In this document: positions 1-14,700 of the stretch, one piece after another
How the letters are laid out: each line of letters opens with the position of its first letter
How positions within the stretch are numbered: the stretch's first letter is position 1
Source: Erodium maritimum
Taxonomy: Eukaryota > Streptophyta > Magnoliopsida > Geraniales > Geraniaceae
Reading direction: 5' to 3'
DNA: 64,000 bases
Assembly (NCBI GenBank): GCA_963921825.1
Contig: OY997593.1
Span: 66,634,039-66,698,038, forward strand
Made by a program: the position numbers and the translations under genes
The notes under the pieces: model-generated
The model's input: only the letters and a program-made list of their open reading frames with translations
What the model was told of the DNA's origin: nothing
The model's database searches: none

Positions 1-389
1 CTGTTATTGGTCCAAAGGTTCAAGATGCTACAATGGCGAATAACAAATACTAGTGATGATTTTTTTAACGTTTTATTTTTTATTTTTGTGCTTCATATTG
101 TGTAAAATCGATAGGTTAACCTATAGAAAATGTGCATATTAGACAAGATAGGATGTTCACCCATAAGTGCACCAGTAATGAGGAAGCTGTGCTTATTTTA
201 TTCTTTCCCTCACACTTTCATTGTTTGTCTTGACATTTTCTAACTGTTGCTTCAATATCATTGAAGTTATAAGTTATGTTTCAGGATATTGGGTAATTTC
301 TGTCTTTCTATTTTTATGAAGTTGACAATGTTCTTTTAAAACATGCAAGAGTTTTATCATTTCATTCTTGTGTTTGTTGGATGTTACAG

Positions 390-3300
390 GGAGCCGTCGC
401 ATATCGTGTTCGTTCACTACTTGGAAGTGAAGGTATAACTATTTCCTTGTTGCTGCCATTTTATCTTGTTTAGAACTTCAATGGCCTTCACAAGAATTGG
501 CTAACCATAAATGGAGATTGATCACCAATTGTCGTATGAATGCAACTTATTTTCTTGTGAATAACCTCAAATATAGGATCCATAGGCTTATACTATAATA
601 TTCCCTCGAGTTATTGGTTTGATCTAGCTATCAATCATTATCATACCAATCTTTGTGGGTTATCAATTATTCAGATAAGCATCTAGTGATCTGAGTTAGG
701 TTTCTTGAATAATGATAGATCTATCTACCTGATAAGTCAAGGCTAGTTTTAGGGTAGCAGCTTAGGTTCATGGTGAGATTTGGTCATATACTCATATTGA
801 AGATGCTCTGAAGATTTTTGCCACTATTCAGTATTGTAATTTAATTTGTGTAAACTGTTATTTATCACATATAATCACCAAGTTTAGTTAATTCCTTTTG
901 TCCTATTTTCTGTTTTCATTAGGGTAATAAGACAAGCATGGGAGGTATAAGAGAGACAGATAGTGGGACAAGTTCTGAAAAGAGGAGCCCCATGTCTTTT
1001 AGCTTTCCTACTAACAATACACATTCAGGAAATACGAATTCAACAAGCCCAACCAGCACTCTCTCTTCATTATGTGAAGATGCTGATTCTGGTAACTTCT
1101 GCCCCTATATTGGATATTTGGTGACTGAAAGAGTAATGTTAATTATCAATTTTTGCTCATTCGTGATTCTTTTCTTACTTATCTATAGTGAAATTCGATA
1201 TGCTTGTTTCAGACTACTTTATTTTCCATGATAATGAATGTCAAATGTGAGTCAGATTTTGCTTGGTCGTTGGCCACTGATGTGGCATTCCACCTACAAA
1301 CTAATGCGGGAGTTGATGCAGGGGATAGCCACCAAGCAAGTTCCAGGTTCCAGTCATATCTTGAACCAACACAAATGAAAAATTGTCATGTCCAGGACAA
1401 GATGAATGATAGCCGCTTGAGTTCTTCTCAGCATCCCTCTACAGGTAATATGTTTTTTTTGGATGATACAGGTAATATGTTAATTATGAATGTCTATTTA
1501 GTTTTTGTTTCTTTCATGCATTGCCTTCACTTACAAGCTTTTGCATGATATGGTATTTGAACCGGGTTCTATACTCAGCCTACTTACCGTACAATATCTC
1601 GACACTGAATAATATTTCACCTGGTCATGGAGAAGGTTCTTTTGCCATTCAATCTCAAGAAACACTTGGTCTGGGATCTTGGGAAGAGGTCTTGAGGCAA
1701 TCTACTACTCAGGAATTTCAAAGTGAAACTTCTCATAATTCGTTGTCTTCCTCTCAACCTGCCAGACCAGGAACTGTTATTGGACAAGAACTTCTGGGTG
1801 AGCTTTTATCTGATGAGAGTACTATGAAACAGAACCCTGGGTATCCCCTTCCTATCCAGTCAGATTGGCAGGTACTTAGCTGCTTCATATTTGTTTTTTC
1901 TACTGTTGGTTGCTTCTGACTTCAGCCTCACTGTTCTCATAACCATTTTTTTGTTATTAGCATTCTCATAATCAATATCAGTGCCTTTATTGGAAGCTAT
2001 TTTTTATTTTTCAAAAATAGAGTAAACTAGTAGACCTGGAATTCAATATCAATGTTCTAATTTCAATTATTTATCCAGAATTCTTTTGAAGTATCCCCAC
2101 ATTCGCCTGGATGGTCCATGGCCCAGACAACAGATTTGGAATTTGCTTATGACCTGGGTTCTAGTTTTCCTGAACAAAGGTCCCAAATTTCGAATTTACA
2201 AAATCTGCACGAACCATTTTATTTTGATCAGCAAAATGAGCAGTTTGTGAATAACAACCTCGAACAGCCCAGAGATGAAACTCATTCTAAAATGAACTCA
2301 ATGTTAGAGAATGGTATGTTTATGGAAGGAAAGAATGCATATACTTTGACTGTGAAAAAGCAGCTACTGGGCGGCGAAGATGGATTGAAGAAAGTTGACA
2401 GCTTCTCTCGATGGATGACTAAAGAACTTGGAGAAGTAACTGATTTGCATGTTCCACCCACATCCGGCATCTCATGGAGCAGTGTCGAATGTGGAGAAGT
2501 AGTTGATGAATCATCTTTGAGCCCCTCTCTCTCCCAGGAGCAGCTGTTTAGCATAATTGATTTTTCTCCCAAATGGGCCTATGCAGGGTCAGAAACCGAG
2601 GTATCCGATATTTGCTTTATATTTCTCATCTAGCTTTCCGTTTTAGTAATTCAGATACTAGTAATTAGTCCAGTTATAACTGTTTTTGGGTAAATATGCA
2701 TTCCTCTTTTTTTCCTTTTAAGCATGTTTTCTTAGTTTATTAAGATGTTGATCTTGACAAGTTGCTAATACCATACTACTATTTTTGCTTCCTCATGTAG
2801 TCTATATAGCTTCTAGATTTCATTTGTTGATCATTTAATCCTTGTGTGTTGCTGTTCCGATAGTGTGGTTACTGATATAACTGATACAGGGCCTTTCCCA
2901 TCCATTTGATAACCTCTTTCATTTCTTTGTTGTATAACAGGTCTTAATTACTGGAATAGTTTTAAAGAATGCACAAGAGGTTGCAAAGCATAACTGGTCA
3001 TGCATGTTTGGGGAAGTGGAGGTCCCTATTGAGGTTTTAGCAGATGGGATTCTTTATTGTATTTGCCCACCACATGCAGTTGGACATGTCCCATTTTATG
3101 TAACCCGCTCCAACAGGTTATCTTGTAGTGAAGTGCGAGAATTTGAATTCCGAGAGCGCTCTACCAAAGATGTAGATGTCAAAGATATATATAGTAGTGC
3201 CACAAGCAAAATGCATCTTCATTTGAGACTTGAGAGGTTTTTGTCTCTGAAATCTGTCTCCCCTTCAAATGATCACCATGAAGGTCTTGCTGAAAAATGT

Positions 3301-5530
3301 GACTTAATCAATAAAATAATTTTAATGAAGGAGGAAGAAGACTATAATCAGATGTTAGATCCTACATCAGAGCAGGTTTTATCCCAACATGAAATGATGG
3401 AGAAACTCCTAGAGAAGAGGGTGAAAGAGAAGTTGTACTCCTGGCTCCTTCATAAGGTTTCTGAAAGTGGTAAAGGGCCTTCTGTTCTAGATTCAAAGGG
3501 GCAAGGTCTCCTACATTTAGCTGCTGCTCTCGGTTATGATTGGGCCATAAAGCCAACTGTAGCTGCAGGAGTAAGTATCAACTTTCGCGACGTGAACGGA
3601 TGGACTGCCCTTCATTGGGCCGCATCCTGTGGCAGGCAAGAACCTCTAATTTTGAACTCTTTAATGTTTATATCTTAAAATATTTTGAGCAGTAAAAAAA
3701 AACTGATCAAGCACTAATTATATTATAAGCCTTATATCATTCAGAATGTTTAAAGCTTGTAAATTTTGTTTAAAGCAGGCCAATTATATCAGGCCAGACT
3801 TCCACAACTAAAATGCCAACCTTCTTAGTTGGGTGTGGCCCTAGCCTTTATAAGTGACTTTATTCTTATTTCTTATGTATGTGGGCTTATATTCTCAACA
3901 CTTCTTCAGCAAAGCTGATGAACTGAACTGTTCTGTACAAATGTGTACTAAAGCTTTTCAAGCATTCTAAAATTTAGTTCCACAAATAATAAGAGTTTGT
4001 TTTAGGGTAAGCGTTGTTTATATGTTTGCTACTTATTTGGGCTGATGAAAAAAAAACTCATTCTTTCTTTTTGGGTCCTTGCCATTTGTATTCAGGGAGG
4101 AGACAGTTGCTTTTCTAGTCTCTCTCGGTGCAGCTCCAGGACTACTAACAGATCCATCTCCTGAATTTCCTTTGGGTAGAGCACCTGCTGACCTGGCTTC
4201 TTCAAACGGTCACAAAGGTATCTCCGGTTTTCTAGCGGAGTCTTCTTTGACAAGCTACTTCTTATCCCTTACTGTAAACGATGCGAAGGATGATAGTACC
4301 TCAGAAGTTCCCGGGGGTAATGTAGTTCAGACAGTGTCTGAACGGACAGCAACTCCTGTGAATGACAGAGATGAGCCGGATGTGTTGTCTCTAAAAGATT
4401 CACTCACAGCTGTGTGTAATGCAACACAAGCTGCTGACCGCATACACCAAGTTTTCAGGATGCGGTCGTTTCAGAGGAAACAGCAGTTAACTGAGTTTAG
4501 CAATGATGAACTTGGATTGGCCGATGAGTATGCACTTTCGCTGGCAGCTGGCAAGTCACGTAAGCCCGGGCCTAGTGATGGGCAAGTTAATTCTGCTGCT
4601 GTACAAATACAGAAAAAGTATAGGGGCTGGAAGAAGAGAAAAGAGTTCCTAATCATCCGGCAAAGGATTGTTAAAATACAGGTTTGTTCCTAATACATTT
4701 TTATCATCTCAAGCTCTCCAATTGTTTACTGAAGTTCTTCGGGTTAAATTTAATTGTTTTGAAAAATCAAAGTTTTAGTGCAGTCAATAGTTCTTGTTAC
4801 CTTGTACCTGTCTGATATCAATTCTTGCACATTAATGCTGACAAATGGTCTCTCCTTTTCTTGAAAAGGCCCATGTGAGGGGTCACCAGGTAAGGAAGCA
4901 GTATAAAGCAATTACCTGGTCAGTAGGGATCCTGGAGAAGGTTATTTTGCGATGGCGGCGTAAAGGGAGTGGCTTGCGGGGATTCCGACCAGATGCACTT
5001 CCAAAGGAACCCGACCACCAAGGCATGCCACCGAAAGAGGATGATTATGATTTTCTGAAGGAGGGTAGGAAACAGACCGAGGAAAGACTCCAAAAAGCAC
5101 TTACTAGAGTGAAGTCCATGGTTCAATATCCCGAGGCACGGGCTCAATATCGTAGACTCTTAAATGTTGTTGAAGGAATAAACGAAACCAAGGTATGTAT
5201 CGTAGCTTTATATACATACATATATAACTTAGGTACTAGCTTGCTCTCCTCGATGTCCATCTATTGGAAAGTTCTTATGCCTTAGTGCTGAGTATTCTTA
5301 TATGTTAGATGAATTTGTATTTCATGAACTTCAAAAGATGTGGTATGTGTCACATTATTTGTATGATGTTCTAAGTACTAATCCATCTGTCTTACCCTTT
5401 CACTAATTTTTTCCAGGTTTCGGACATGGCTTGGAACCAAACTGAAGATGCAGTTCAGGGTCAGGATGACCTGTTTGACATTGATTCACTGTTGGACGAC
5501 GACACGTTCATGTCCATAGCATTTGAGTGA
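390..5530 (+). CDS. CAMTA: CAMTA calmodulin-binding transcription activator, 3' part (partial at 5' end)
   Basis: Calcium/calmodulin-responsive transcription factor of the nucleus. Nine exons keep frame throughout: 390-432, 923-1091, 1322-1444, 1579-1871, 2079-2600, 2941-3635, 4096-4681, 4869-5192, 5417-5530 (TGA). They give 955 residues in the window. The first exon reads EPSHIVFVHYLEVK, the end of the CG-1 DNA-binding domain; the rest of CG-1 lies upstream. A TIG/IPT domain sits at about residues 384-455 (SCMFGEVEVP, VPFYVTRSNRLSCSEVREFE). Ankyrin repeats follow at about 565-665 (LLHLAAALGYD, GWTALHWAASCGR). Two IQ motifs come next at about 780-825 (AVQIQKKYRGWKKRKEF, VKIQAHVRGHQVRKQY), then a basic calmodulin-binding helix (LEKVILRWRRKGSGLRGF). 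The acidic C-terminus ends FDIDSLLDDDTFMSIAFE. The intron after 3635 uses a GC donor (AG|GCAAGA). I cannot say which CAMTA paralogue this is. Confidence 0.95.
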
Positions 5531-5818
5531 AATCTTCTTCATTACTCTGCTTTGTGTACATAGGGGGCTGGGTTAACCTAGAAGTCTTGTCCGTAAATGT
5601 AGTAACTTAAAATTCTTGATTTGCTGACTAGGTTGTACCAAGTTGTGTAGTATATAGTTAAACAAATTATTGTATTGCTCACCACAATGTATTGTTTACC
5701 TGCTTTTACTTTTGTCAAATACAATTTTTATACTTATTTTGTACCATTTGTTTCTTATTAGGGTAAGAGCTGATAAAGTCCAATGTTTTTGTATTAACTG
5801 AACCTTTTTCTTTTTATC
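5531..5818 (+). other. CAMTA 3' UTR and downstream flank
   Basis: This AT-rich stretch directly follows the CAMTA stop codon. It has no open frame of note and is the expected place for the 3' UTR and polyadenylation. The exact cleavage site cannot be fixed from sequence alone. Confidence 0.5.
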
Positions 5819-6660
5819 AGCAAAGCATATTTATAAAAACATGGGAGGAAAGATAAGAACTCGGGCAAAGCCCTTAATAAATTTGAGGACTGAATTAGTT
5901 TCGGCCGAAATAGATTATAGTCCCCTGTCTCAAACCAAACAAGATAACAAATTCTAAAAGAACCGAATCAATGTAAAGAAGAAAAAGCATAATTATTAAA
6001 GGAGTCTCGACAACCCAATTTGGATGATAACTACGAGAAACAATGTCTTACAATCAGAATTTACAGCAATTAAGGGCTTAATAAGTAAACATAATAGTAG
6101 GTCAAGAACCCGAATTTTACAACCATAAAACACACAAAACTAACAAAGGTCTACAATCTGGATTTTTCAATCATTAAGCCCAAAACAGATATAAAGCCTA
6201 GATTTAACAATCATGAAACGCATAAAAATCATCTCAAAAAACAGCAACGATCGTACCAACTTCTAACTTCCATTCATAACACCCCAAACCTTACACGAAC
6301 TTGTAGAAAACACTTCATCTCATCGGATACACCAACTCAGAGAGTTGAATGGACACCGACGGTCAACACCGCTGAACGGCAGAGATAGATTGATGGTAAA
6401 AAAAACACTGAAACTATAACACCCTTACAAACAAAATCCAGTCGATTTCAAAAAGAGACCCAAAGACCTATAACAGCCCGTCGAGGGCCAACACCTCATC
6501 CGATGAGCCCCCAACAACACAGAGGCGGGGAAACACAGAAGATCAATTTGGATCTAGGTCTGGGAATAGAGCATAGCCTCCACAAGTGACTAAGTAAGGG
6601 AAGGTAATGAAAAGAGCACCTTGCTTGCATGACAAGCAAGTCCGAAGGAAGAAGACGAGA
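5819..6660 (-). mobile_element. Possible internally deleted LINE-like retroposon
   Basis: Read on the minus strand, the stretch starts with a GC-richer, 5'-UTR-like part (about 6660-6480) and becomes T-rich and non-coding. It ends in TTTGCTGATAAAAAGAAAAAGG, which looks like the A-rich 3' tail of plant LINE-type retroposons. No coding domain survives, and I found no convincing target duplication. The assignment rests on tail style only. Confidence 0.3.
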
Positions 6661-6899
6661 GGAACGCAGCGTTTTGATCTAAAGCCTATTAGTGAAACGG
6701 TGCGTTTCATCAGCGAGAGAGTCGTTATGTTTTGAGGAGAAGCCGCCGCGTGTCATCTCGTGAGAGGAGGCCAAAGTCAAGCCCCAATGTCGTCTTTTCC
6801 ATTTTGTCTGAAGCGTAGGAGTTGCAGGAAAACAGAGAAAGGTGTAGACCTTGTCAAAGGAGCACAAGGAACGTGAGGATGTTGATCCTTGTATAGCAG

Positions 6900-7550
6900 T
6901 AGATGCCTTAGGGATTGGGTACAATTTTGGACATTGTAGTTATAGCATAGGAAAGGTAATCCTTGGTAGAAGTAGCATCGTAATCCATGTAAGAGCCGTT
7001 GGCTCCATTTCTATATCAATCAAGTTTTCATTTCGCTCAATTCAACCCTCAAGAGCATTCTCGCTCCTGACAGTGGTATCAGAGCCATTTTTCAGCGACG
7101 TGGGTCAATGGCCTCCAGCGAAGCAACCGACGAATGCGCAACTCAATCGGGAGTAAACGAGCTTCGGGAAGAAGTAGCCAACCTCAAGGCCATGGGAGAA
7201 TAGAATCGGGCTGAGATGGAAGGTCTTCACAAAGAGTCGAATCATTGTTGCAGCGTCTTCAGATCAGCCCAACCAGAGCTCATGCAAATTCTTTCGAGGG
7301 ATTGCACGGCCAAGACAGAGGTAAATACATTACGTCTTCAGTTTTGGCTAACCCATCTCTGTTTCCTGCATGTACCTTCAATCCTGGTCAAGAACACCTT
7401 ATCCCACCACAGCCCTTACAAGTCTCTCAAAACATCTCACCACCACCACATGACCAACAAACCCCACAAATTTTTTCCCACCAGCGACCGTCTCCTCTAG
7501 AACAAGGTTCTTCCTCCCATATTCCTCTACCACAACATCTTCCATGAATC
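6900..7550 (+). mobile_element. Truncated LTR retrotransposon: LTR end, tRNA-Met primer site, broken gag
   Basis: A textbook initiator-tRNA-Met primer binding site, TGGTATCAGAGCC, lies at 7074-7086. It is two bases after an LTR-like end, CCTGACA at 7072. A gag-like reading frame starts at 7108 (MASSEATDECATQSGVNEL...). It hits a stop near 7201 and then shifts frame into a Pro/Gln-rich gag segment ending at 7547. There is no pol and no 3' LTR. The left limit of the LTR is not defined; 6900 is approximate. Confidence 0.65.
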
Positions 7551-8540
7551 TGCATTTAACCTTTTGTACTCTATTGTCCTTTCTTTCAACAATTCAATCC
7601 ATCAACAAATAACACTCTATAAGGAACACTTTCTTTTGTAGATGAGCAACACTTTATGAAAATTCAATCCCTTTTGTATTTTATTGTGGTAGAACATTTG
7701 TAGATGAAAATTTTGAAATTTTAGGGTAGCGAGATGAGAAAAAAAATTATAGTAGTGGAAATGGAATCCAAAACGTTTAGGGTAGTGAGATGGAATTTAT
7801 TCTTTTATCAACACGGATATTAGTTTTATCATCTCATTTTACAAAAACTGAACACGATTTTTATCACCTCGGTACATTTGTTGCGTTTAATCACCCATCA
7901 CGCATTTTTTTATCAACATTAAATACTAGTTTTATCAACATTAAACATTATGTTTATCATCACATTATACTAGTATTTTCAATACTAAACTATAATTTAT
8001 CACCTCATTATCAAAAGATGTTTCTAATCGATTTGTCCTAATAACCATCATAGCATTTATAATACTCTAGAGAGTATTTGTATTTAATCCAGAAGTTTGG
8101 TTTCATGGTCGGATGAAACATCTGCCTTCAGGGTTCCGTTTGCTATACAGGGATTCGTGGGCTCCTGATTGGTCAGTGTTCTTCTGAAGCAAGTTGAAAA
8201 CGACCCCACCACTCAATTTCTTCTTCACTTTCCCTATGTCACACACTTGCATGCGGTGGTAACACGTGAGTTTGGTCTTAGTAATCCATTTGGCAGAACA
8301 TCATTGGTGAGTCTTTTTTCTGTCCCCACATTTGGAAAATAAGTTCAATAACAAGGGAAATGCAATAGTGTTTTGACAACTCCATTTTGGTTAAGAACTC
8401 ATGGAAGCTTCCCAACAGTGCATGATAAAAAGGTTGAAATAACATGTTATTAAGTATCAAAATTGAGAGTCCAAGATATTGACAATATATACTGTGTCTA
8501 CCCAATCTCCTTCCGTTTTTATCCAACAAAAATAAGAGTG
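7551..8540. other. Intergenic DNA, nothing recognised
   Basis: The stretch is AT-rich with loosely repeated phrases of the type TTTATCAxCTCAT between about 7640 and 8000. Short open frames here show no family resemblance. It separates the gag remnant from the 3' end of the minus-strand UTP25 gene; 8541-8714 is probably that gene's 3' UTR. Confidence 0.5.
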
Positions 8541-8714
8541 TCTGTTTGACTCACTTTTACGAGAATCCTTTTAATACAGGTTTCGTAAATTAATACATAA
8601 ATTAGTATCCGAGACCCTTAGCAGCTTGTAAGGGTGATCGGACAAGCATGGACAAGCAGCTAAGCAATCACAAAAATTGAATTAGATATTCACGCATCAA
8701 CTTGCTGATCCCTT

Positions 8715-11700
8715 TTAACAGAAAACAAAAACAGCTTTCTCAGATGTCACCATCCTTTTGGCTGGTGCTGTTCCAACGATCCTTTCCAGCTGAAACATTA
8801 ACATGTGATTTAGAAGCCCTCACTAACCACTATAACCAAATTAGTATTTAAAAATATATATATATATATATATATATACACTCAGGAAAGAAGTATTACC
8901 CGAAGCTGATCAAAACGAGAAAATAGTGCAGTGCATGACATGTTATGTGATCCTTCAAGCATATTAACAATCTGGAAAGGGAAACAACTTCTCAGAACAT
9001 GTATTCTGAGGCAACAACAAAGGCAAAAAGAACCATGCTTACCTCAGGATAGAACTCTTTCCTCTCTGGGAGAGAATAGATTATTAAGTTCTGAATACCA
9101 CGAATCTTCCCACCAAAAAAAGAAAAGAAGGAAAGAAAAAAAAACAGATTCTAGTTAGTTGAGAGCGTGCAAAGTCAAAATCTGGTTTAACCATCTGTAA
9201 GCAATAAATACATAAGTAATTGAAATCAGTATACGTTCCCATTAGGTGTCTCATGCAAGGGCCAAAAGTATACACAACTTCAAACACATGTATATGTTGC
9301 ACTAAGGATGGCACTCAATTTAGCATGCATGAAATATATAGTTACAGTCCAATGACTTTTAACGATGACTTTCCGGTGTTCTTATTACTATAGTACACCC
9401 TCTCTCATGTAGGTTCGCTTGACAAAGAAACAACTGCTTACTATCAAATGCCGTGTTATGCACCTGGTCCGGGGAGATAAAATAGTATTCCTAACAAAAT
9501 AGGGTTATTTCACACATTCGTATTCCAGATAAAAGCACAAGTCCTACCTCATGCTTTTAAATCCTTGTAGGGGTTAGAAAACAAAGAAAAACCAAGGCTG
9601 AATTATGAAAGCAACAAATAGTAACATATAGAAAACACCCAACTACCATATTTGGCTCTACATCCAGCCCCAATTTTTTGATGAGGGATATAATGGTTCT
9701 ACACTTGAGGATAACGGGCACTGTTATGTTTAATTTTGTTAGAGTTGATTATTTGATTTTGCTCGACTGTCGTTAACTTCTCACTTTTTGTATCATAAAC
9801 CAAAAGACAACAACTATTATTTTTATTCTTCATTTGGGTGATATTTTTAAAAGTGAGTAGAAAAAAATCCATCTTAAGCTTCTTAGCCATCTGAAGACAA
9901 AGAACACGTGCATCAAAGTATAAATATGTTTCCTGAAAGAACTATAACCTAAACAGATAGAATATGCATAACATGCTGACTAACCTTGTATCTATGGTAG
10001 AAATGGGCTCTCTCTGTGTAAAGCATGATCTTCTGTGTACCTTCAAAGAACCAAACTCGTGCCCGAGAAATGTCCTTTTGTTTTGTATACCTAGATCATA
10101 TTTGAGAGTAAAAAGCGAAATGAATTGGTGTTTTCCATTGAATTTTTAACACTACCAATGGAAAAAATGATATAATCTGACATGAACAAAGCAAAAAAGT
10201 TAGGTATACTGTTCTCCTTACTCTCCAATCTGGCAGAAGGATGCATTCTGAGACTTCAGAAAATTCCGAATTCGAATGAATTCAAAGTAAGAACTGATGA
10301 ACAACATAACTCCACTCTACATAAAAAATAAAACATAAGAAAAGGATACACCTTGAATTCAATATACATCTAGCATTTTGTGTTGAAGTGTCCCACACTG
10401 AAAGAATGTGAATTAAGTGTACTTTGATATACTGTTTGGCCCTCACCTAATAGCCTAAGCTTTAAAATCGGAGTAAGTTTAACATGGTACAAAAGCTAAT
10501 ACGCTATTGGGCTCGTGACCCATTTGTGTTTCTTCCCTAATAATTCTTGGTCCACGTGTCATTCATGTAGTGTTGTTCGACCTACATGTGAGGAGAGTGT
10601 TGAAGTTGTCTCACATCGGAAGAACAAGGATAGCAAAATAACCCAATAACAAAGGAGAACTAGTGTCCTCACTTTAGTAGGATTACAGGACATTTTTGGA
10701 GATTTAGTCAGGGCAACTATACCCTACCACACCTGATATCCTCTCTCTCTATATATATATGTTTACACTATTGTAATCATTACTACTTTTTTTTCCTTTC
10801 CCTTTTTAATAAGAATCAAGAATAAGTTTATTTTTCATTCAATTTAAGAAGGAATAAGAATTAATTTTTAATTAAATTGGGAAGATTAGGTTAGGAAAGA
10901 GTAAGTTTGCTTACTACTTTGGTAGTAAAATAAGCCTACAAATTTAGGTTCAACATAGTTTGTAATACTTTATTCACTATTTTTGACGTGTTGTTATGCT
11001 CACAATTGATATTATCATGTGTTATATACTTATATGTAACTTACACATATTCTAAATGAATATTGTATTACAAAAAATTAGCAAGATAATTTGAAAAATA
11101 AGTTTTAACTTTGAAATTAAGGACGGGTTTGGGGGACAGGGATTCCATATCCCCAATTGGAGCGGAGAACAAGGCAAGTATTGGGAATGGGGGGTGAAGA
11201 TCGGGTCGAGGAGCAACCCACCCCATACCAGCTCCACTGTCATACCTAGATAGGTCCTCCACTTTATAACTTGAGCTTTTGGGTTAAGAATACGTTTATC
11301 ACACAACAATTAGCTCATTGCTTCACTGTTTCAAAGTCATATATGAGGTTTCCGATCCATATTTCATTGTATGACACAATGAGCCAAATATAAGATATAC
11401 CTGAATGGAATCCTTAATCTTCGGGAACACCTGCATTTAGGAAACCATTGAGTCATATTTCAACATAGACAAGCAAAAAGAAAATAAAAAGTTGCATCCA
11501 TCATTCAAAGGAACAATGTGCACAAAATTTTGGGGGATTCTTAGATGAACAATACTTGATATAAGTTCCTTCGAGTAATTGTTGTTGAGTGCCTTACATG
11601 TTGGTTATCAACACCCTATTACACTAATGTTATCATAGCACGTTCGATTTCGGAACATTTTATGGTCACATACAAGATGATTTGTTTCCTACTATCTCCA

Positions 11701-14700
11701 CAACAGTACCATTCCATGCCACCTTGCTAATTAATCGGATTCATTTTGTCTGGGAGAACTTAGAACTATAGAAGTTCCATGACCACTATTTTCCATAATA
11801 ATTTTTCCTCCTTAAATTTTTGTTTATTAACTGTTAATTGATGTTATAGTTCCATAATTACAAAAACTCATTAGAGCACAATATAATTATGTCCAAGCAT
11901 AACTTTTTGTTATCAAGGATGTTTGGCATATCATTGTATCCCAAATGCCATGTGCATGCATCACTCAATAAATTGGAAACTCTTTAACATACCATTCAAG
12001 GACCTGGTGACCTAGGTAGCTTTTTGTCTTCCACTAACTTGAGTTACACAGAACTTAACGGTAAATGGATCCAACAATAAGACAAACATAACTAGTACAC
12101 CACTCAACTACATTTCTACTAACAAAATATAGGGCTTAACACAAACCTTTTTTGTAAAATATTCAAAACGAGCATCACTTTCATTTACTATAGACTCCGG
12201 ATCAAATCGTTCAAAAATCTACAAGGTGAAACATCAAAAACATGTATTAGAATATAGTGAATCTGGTTTGATATAACAAAAGAAAACAAGCAAGTAATAT
12301 GTACATGAAATTGGGAAAGGGATATGATGTTAGTGAACACAATCTCCAATATCGGGTATCTACGACACCCTAAAATGGGAATGCATCACAAAAACAGAGA
12401 CTAATTCAAATGTGTAACAAGCTAAAAAAGGACAAATGATGTACCTGCCGCACTTGGAGCAATACTTTTGGGAGGGCACCCTTAAACTGGCATATTGACT
12501 TCATCTGAAAATGACCCAGTTTGACATTTAAAGATGTTCACGTACAGTACGAAGTTAGTAGAAACTGAAACATTATATGATTAGATACATATATGAACTC
12601 AAAAATTAGTAAATCTTCACAACGCAGATACAAAAGAACAATATACCAAGAGAATTGTTTACTCAAAAGCTACATAAAATAATTAATTAAAATCTAACAT
12701 TTTGAGTCAAAAAAAATTCACGACCAACATTAAGGAAAAATTATGTCCTTTTTATTGTAACTTATTATCTCCCAAAACAAAGGAATGGGATGATTGAGGT
12801 AGGTTGTAACTAATGTAGAGCTGTAACGTACCATGAATCCTAGAGAAGTAAATGGCGGTGCTAGAGGATTCATTTGGGAAGGGGTTGTAGCAGTCAAGTT
12901 ATTAATTATGTATGTAGTACACGTCTCATAATGTCTTGATTAAGACAACACGAAAGGAACATATATATAGTCATGTCAATTGTCTAGATAATAAAAGAAA
13001 AATGTTGACACACCTTCCCACGGTAGCTAGTGCAGTGATGATTGAACAAGGCATTTATGTCTGAAACAATAGAATATTCTTTATTAGGTTCATATATTTG
13101 ACACCAAACCAGATCATGACATGCCTCATTCTATATAAGTGACCCGTAGCATATTAATTATACAATACATGTACATATCTGACAAGGATGACATACCAAA
13201 GTAATTTTCAAAGAAACTACACACTAGCCAAATGTATCAGCACTCATTCTTTCCATTTGAAAAGATTCAAACCTAATATGCTTAAAATTAAAACTCACAG
13301 GACCTGATCCTATTGCTTTGCCTTCCTTATACTTGATGTAACTTCATGGATATTTGTAAAATATTTAAGATCAATAGGCCATGGTAAGTTGTTGAACTAT
13401 TTGATACAACAATTGAAACCCATTTTTTGAAGAAATTTTTTGGGTATAAACAAATTCATACACTAACACTAACACTAACCATAGTGAAGTAGACATGTTT
13501 AACAAGAAACAAACATACAGTATCATAAATTCATATGTTATTACCTGGGTTTAGATAAGAACCTAAAATTATTGATTGCCGATAAAAACGAGCAAATCCA
13601 TCCAGATACCTGAATAATAATCAAAGTTTAGAGAACAAACTTTTAAGTATGTCTATGAAACAAGATTAAACATTAGACTAAAAATGTTGCCTCTAAACAT
13701 AATTGGGAATATTAGTTATTTGAGAGAGAATTCAATTTGCTCTATCGTTACTCTTCTAGGTTTGATCGGAACAAAGATGAACACATGGTTCAAGAAAAAT
13801 CACAAGCAACGTACCACGGTCTTATGCGCATAATGTCGGTTCCATGCTGCTTTGATGGTATTCGGTTCAAGTGTTGAACTACTGTCTTCACATGATCCCA
13901 ATTCTGGAAAAGTTTCAAATAGGAAAAGGGTACAGGAGTTGGACATGCTAATGGTTAAAAGAATATAAAGATAACAACAATAACAAAACAAAAAAGCTTT
14001 TAACACAATGCTACACAGATTCATTTAAAGCTAAAAAATTGATAACCTGCATTGCAATCACATCCGCATGATCAATGATTAGGACCTGCTAACATGAAAC
14101 ACAATATTTTCATTGACTAAAAAGACAATTAAACGACTTATTTTAGTGAAGTATCAAAAACAAGAGAAAAAAATCAAGGACATATCACCTCTATAGAAGA
14201 AAGATAGTCAACATCTTTTTCCTTATCTAACTCAGATTGTCCAATTTTCTGAAAGAAATAAAATATGTTGTCATTGACATGTACATGTAAACTATGCAGA
14301 ATGCATATTAAGTGAATTAAAAACACCTACTGTAATCAAATTGAGAGGAGAAGCAACAATCATATCAGACTTATAGAAATCATTGTACAGCTTTATACTC
14401 TTCCTGCATTGTAAACAAAAAACCAATATATTTATATGCATAACATACACCTTCTTCCAACAATAAGAGTGTAATTATAATCAGAATTGCAGAAATTTAT
14501 AAACTTGATGCAAAAATTTGATAAAACCAAAACGAATGTCAAGACATGAGGGTTTGTTGCAAAAATTAAAGAACAATTGTTGGTTATAATTTGACTATCA
14601 TCTAGCTCTAAAATTAGACCAATTGACTTAATTACAACCCTTGTCAAAATTATTGAATTGATGTTTCTTAGAATCTCAAAAAAAATCATATGAAACAACT

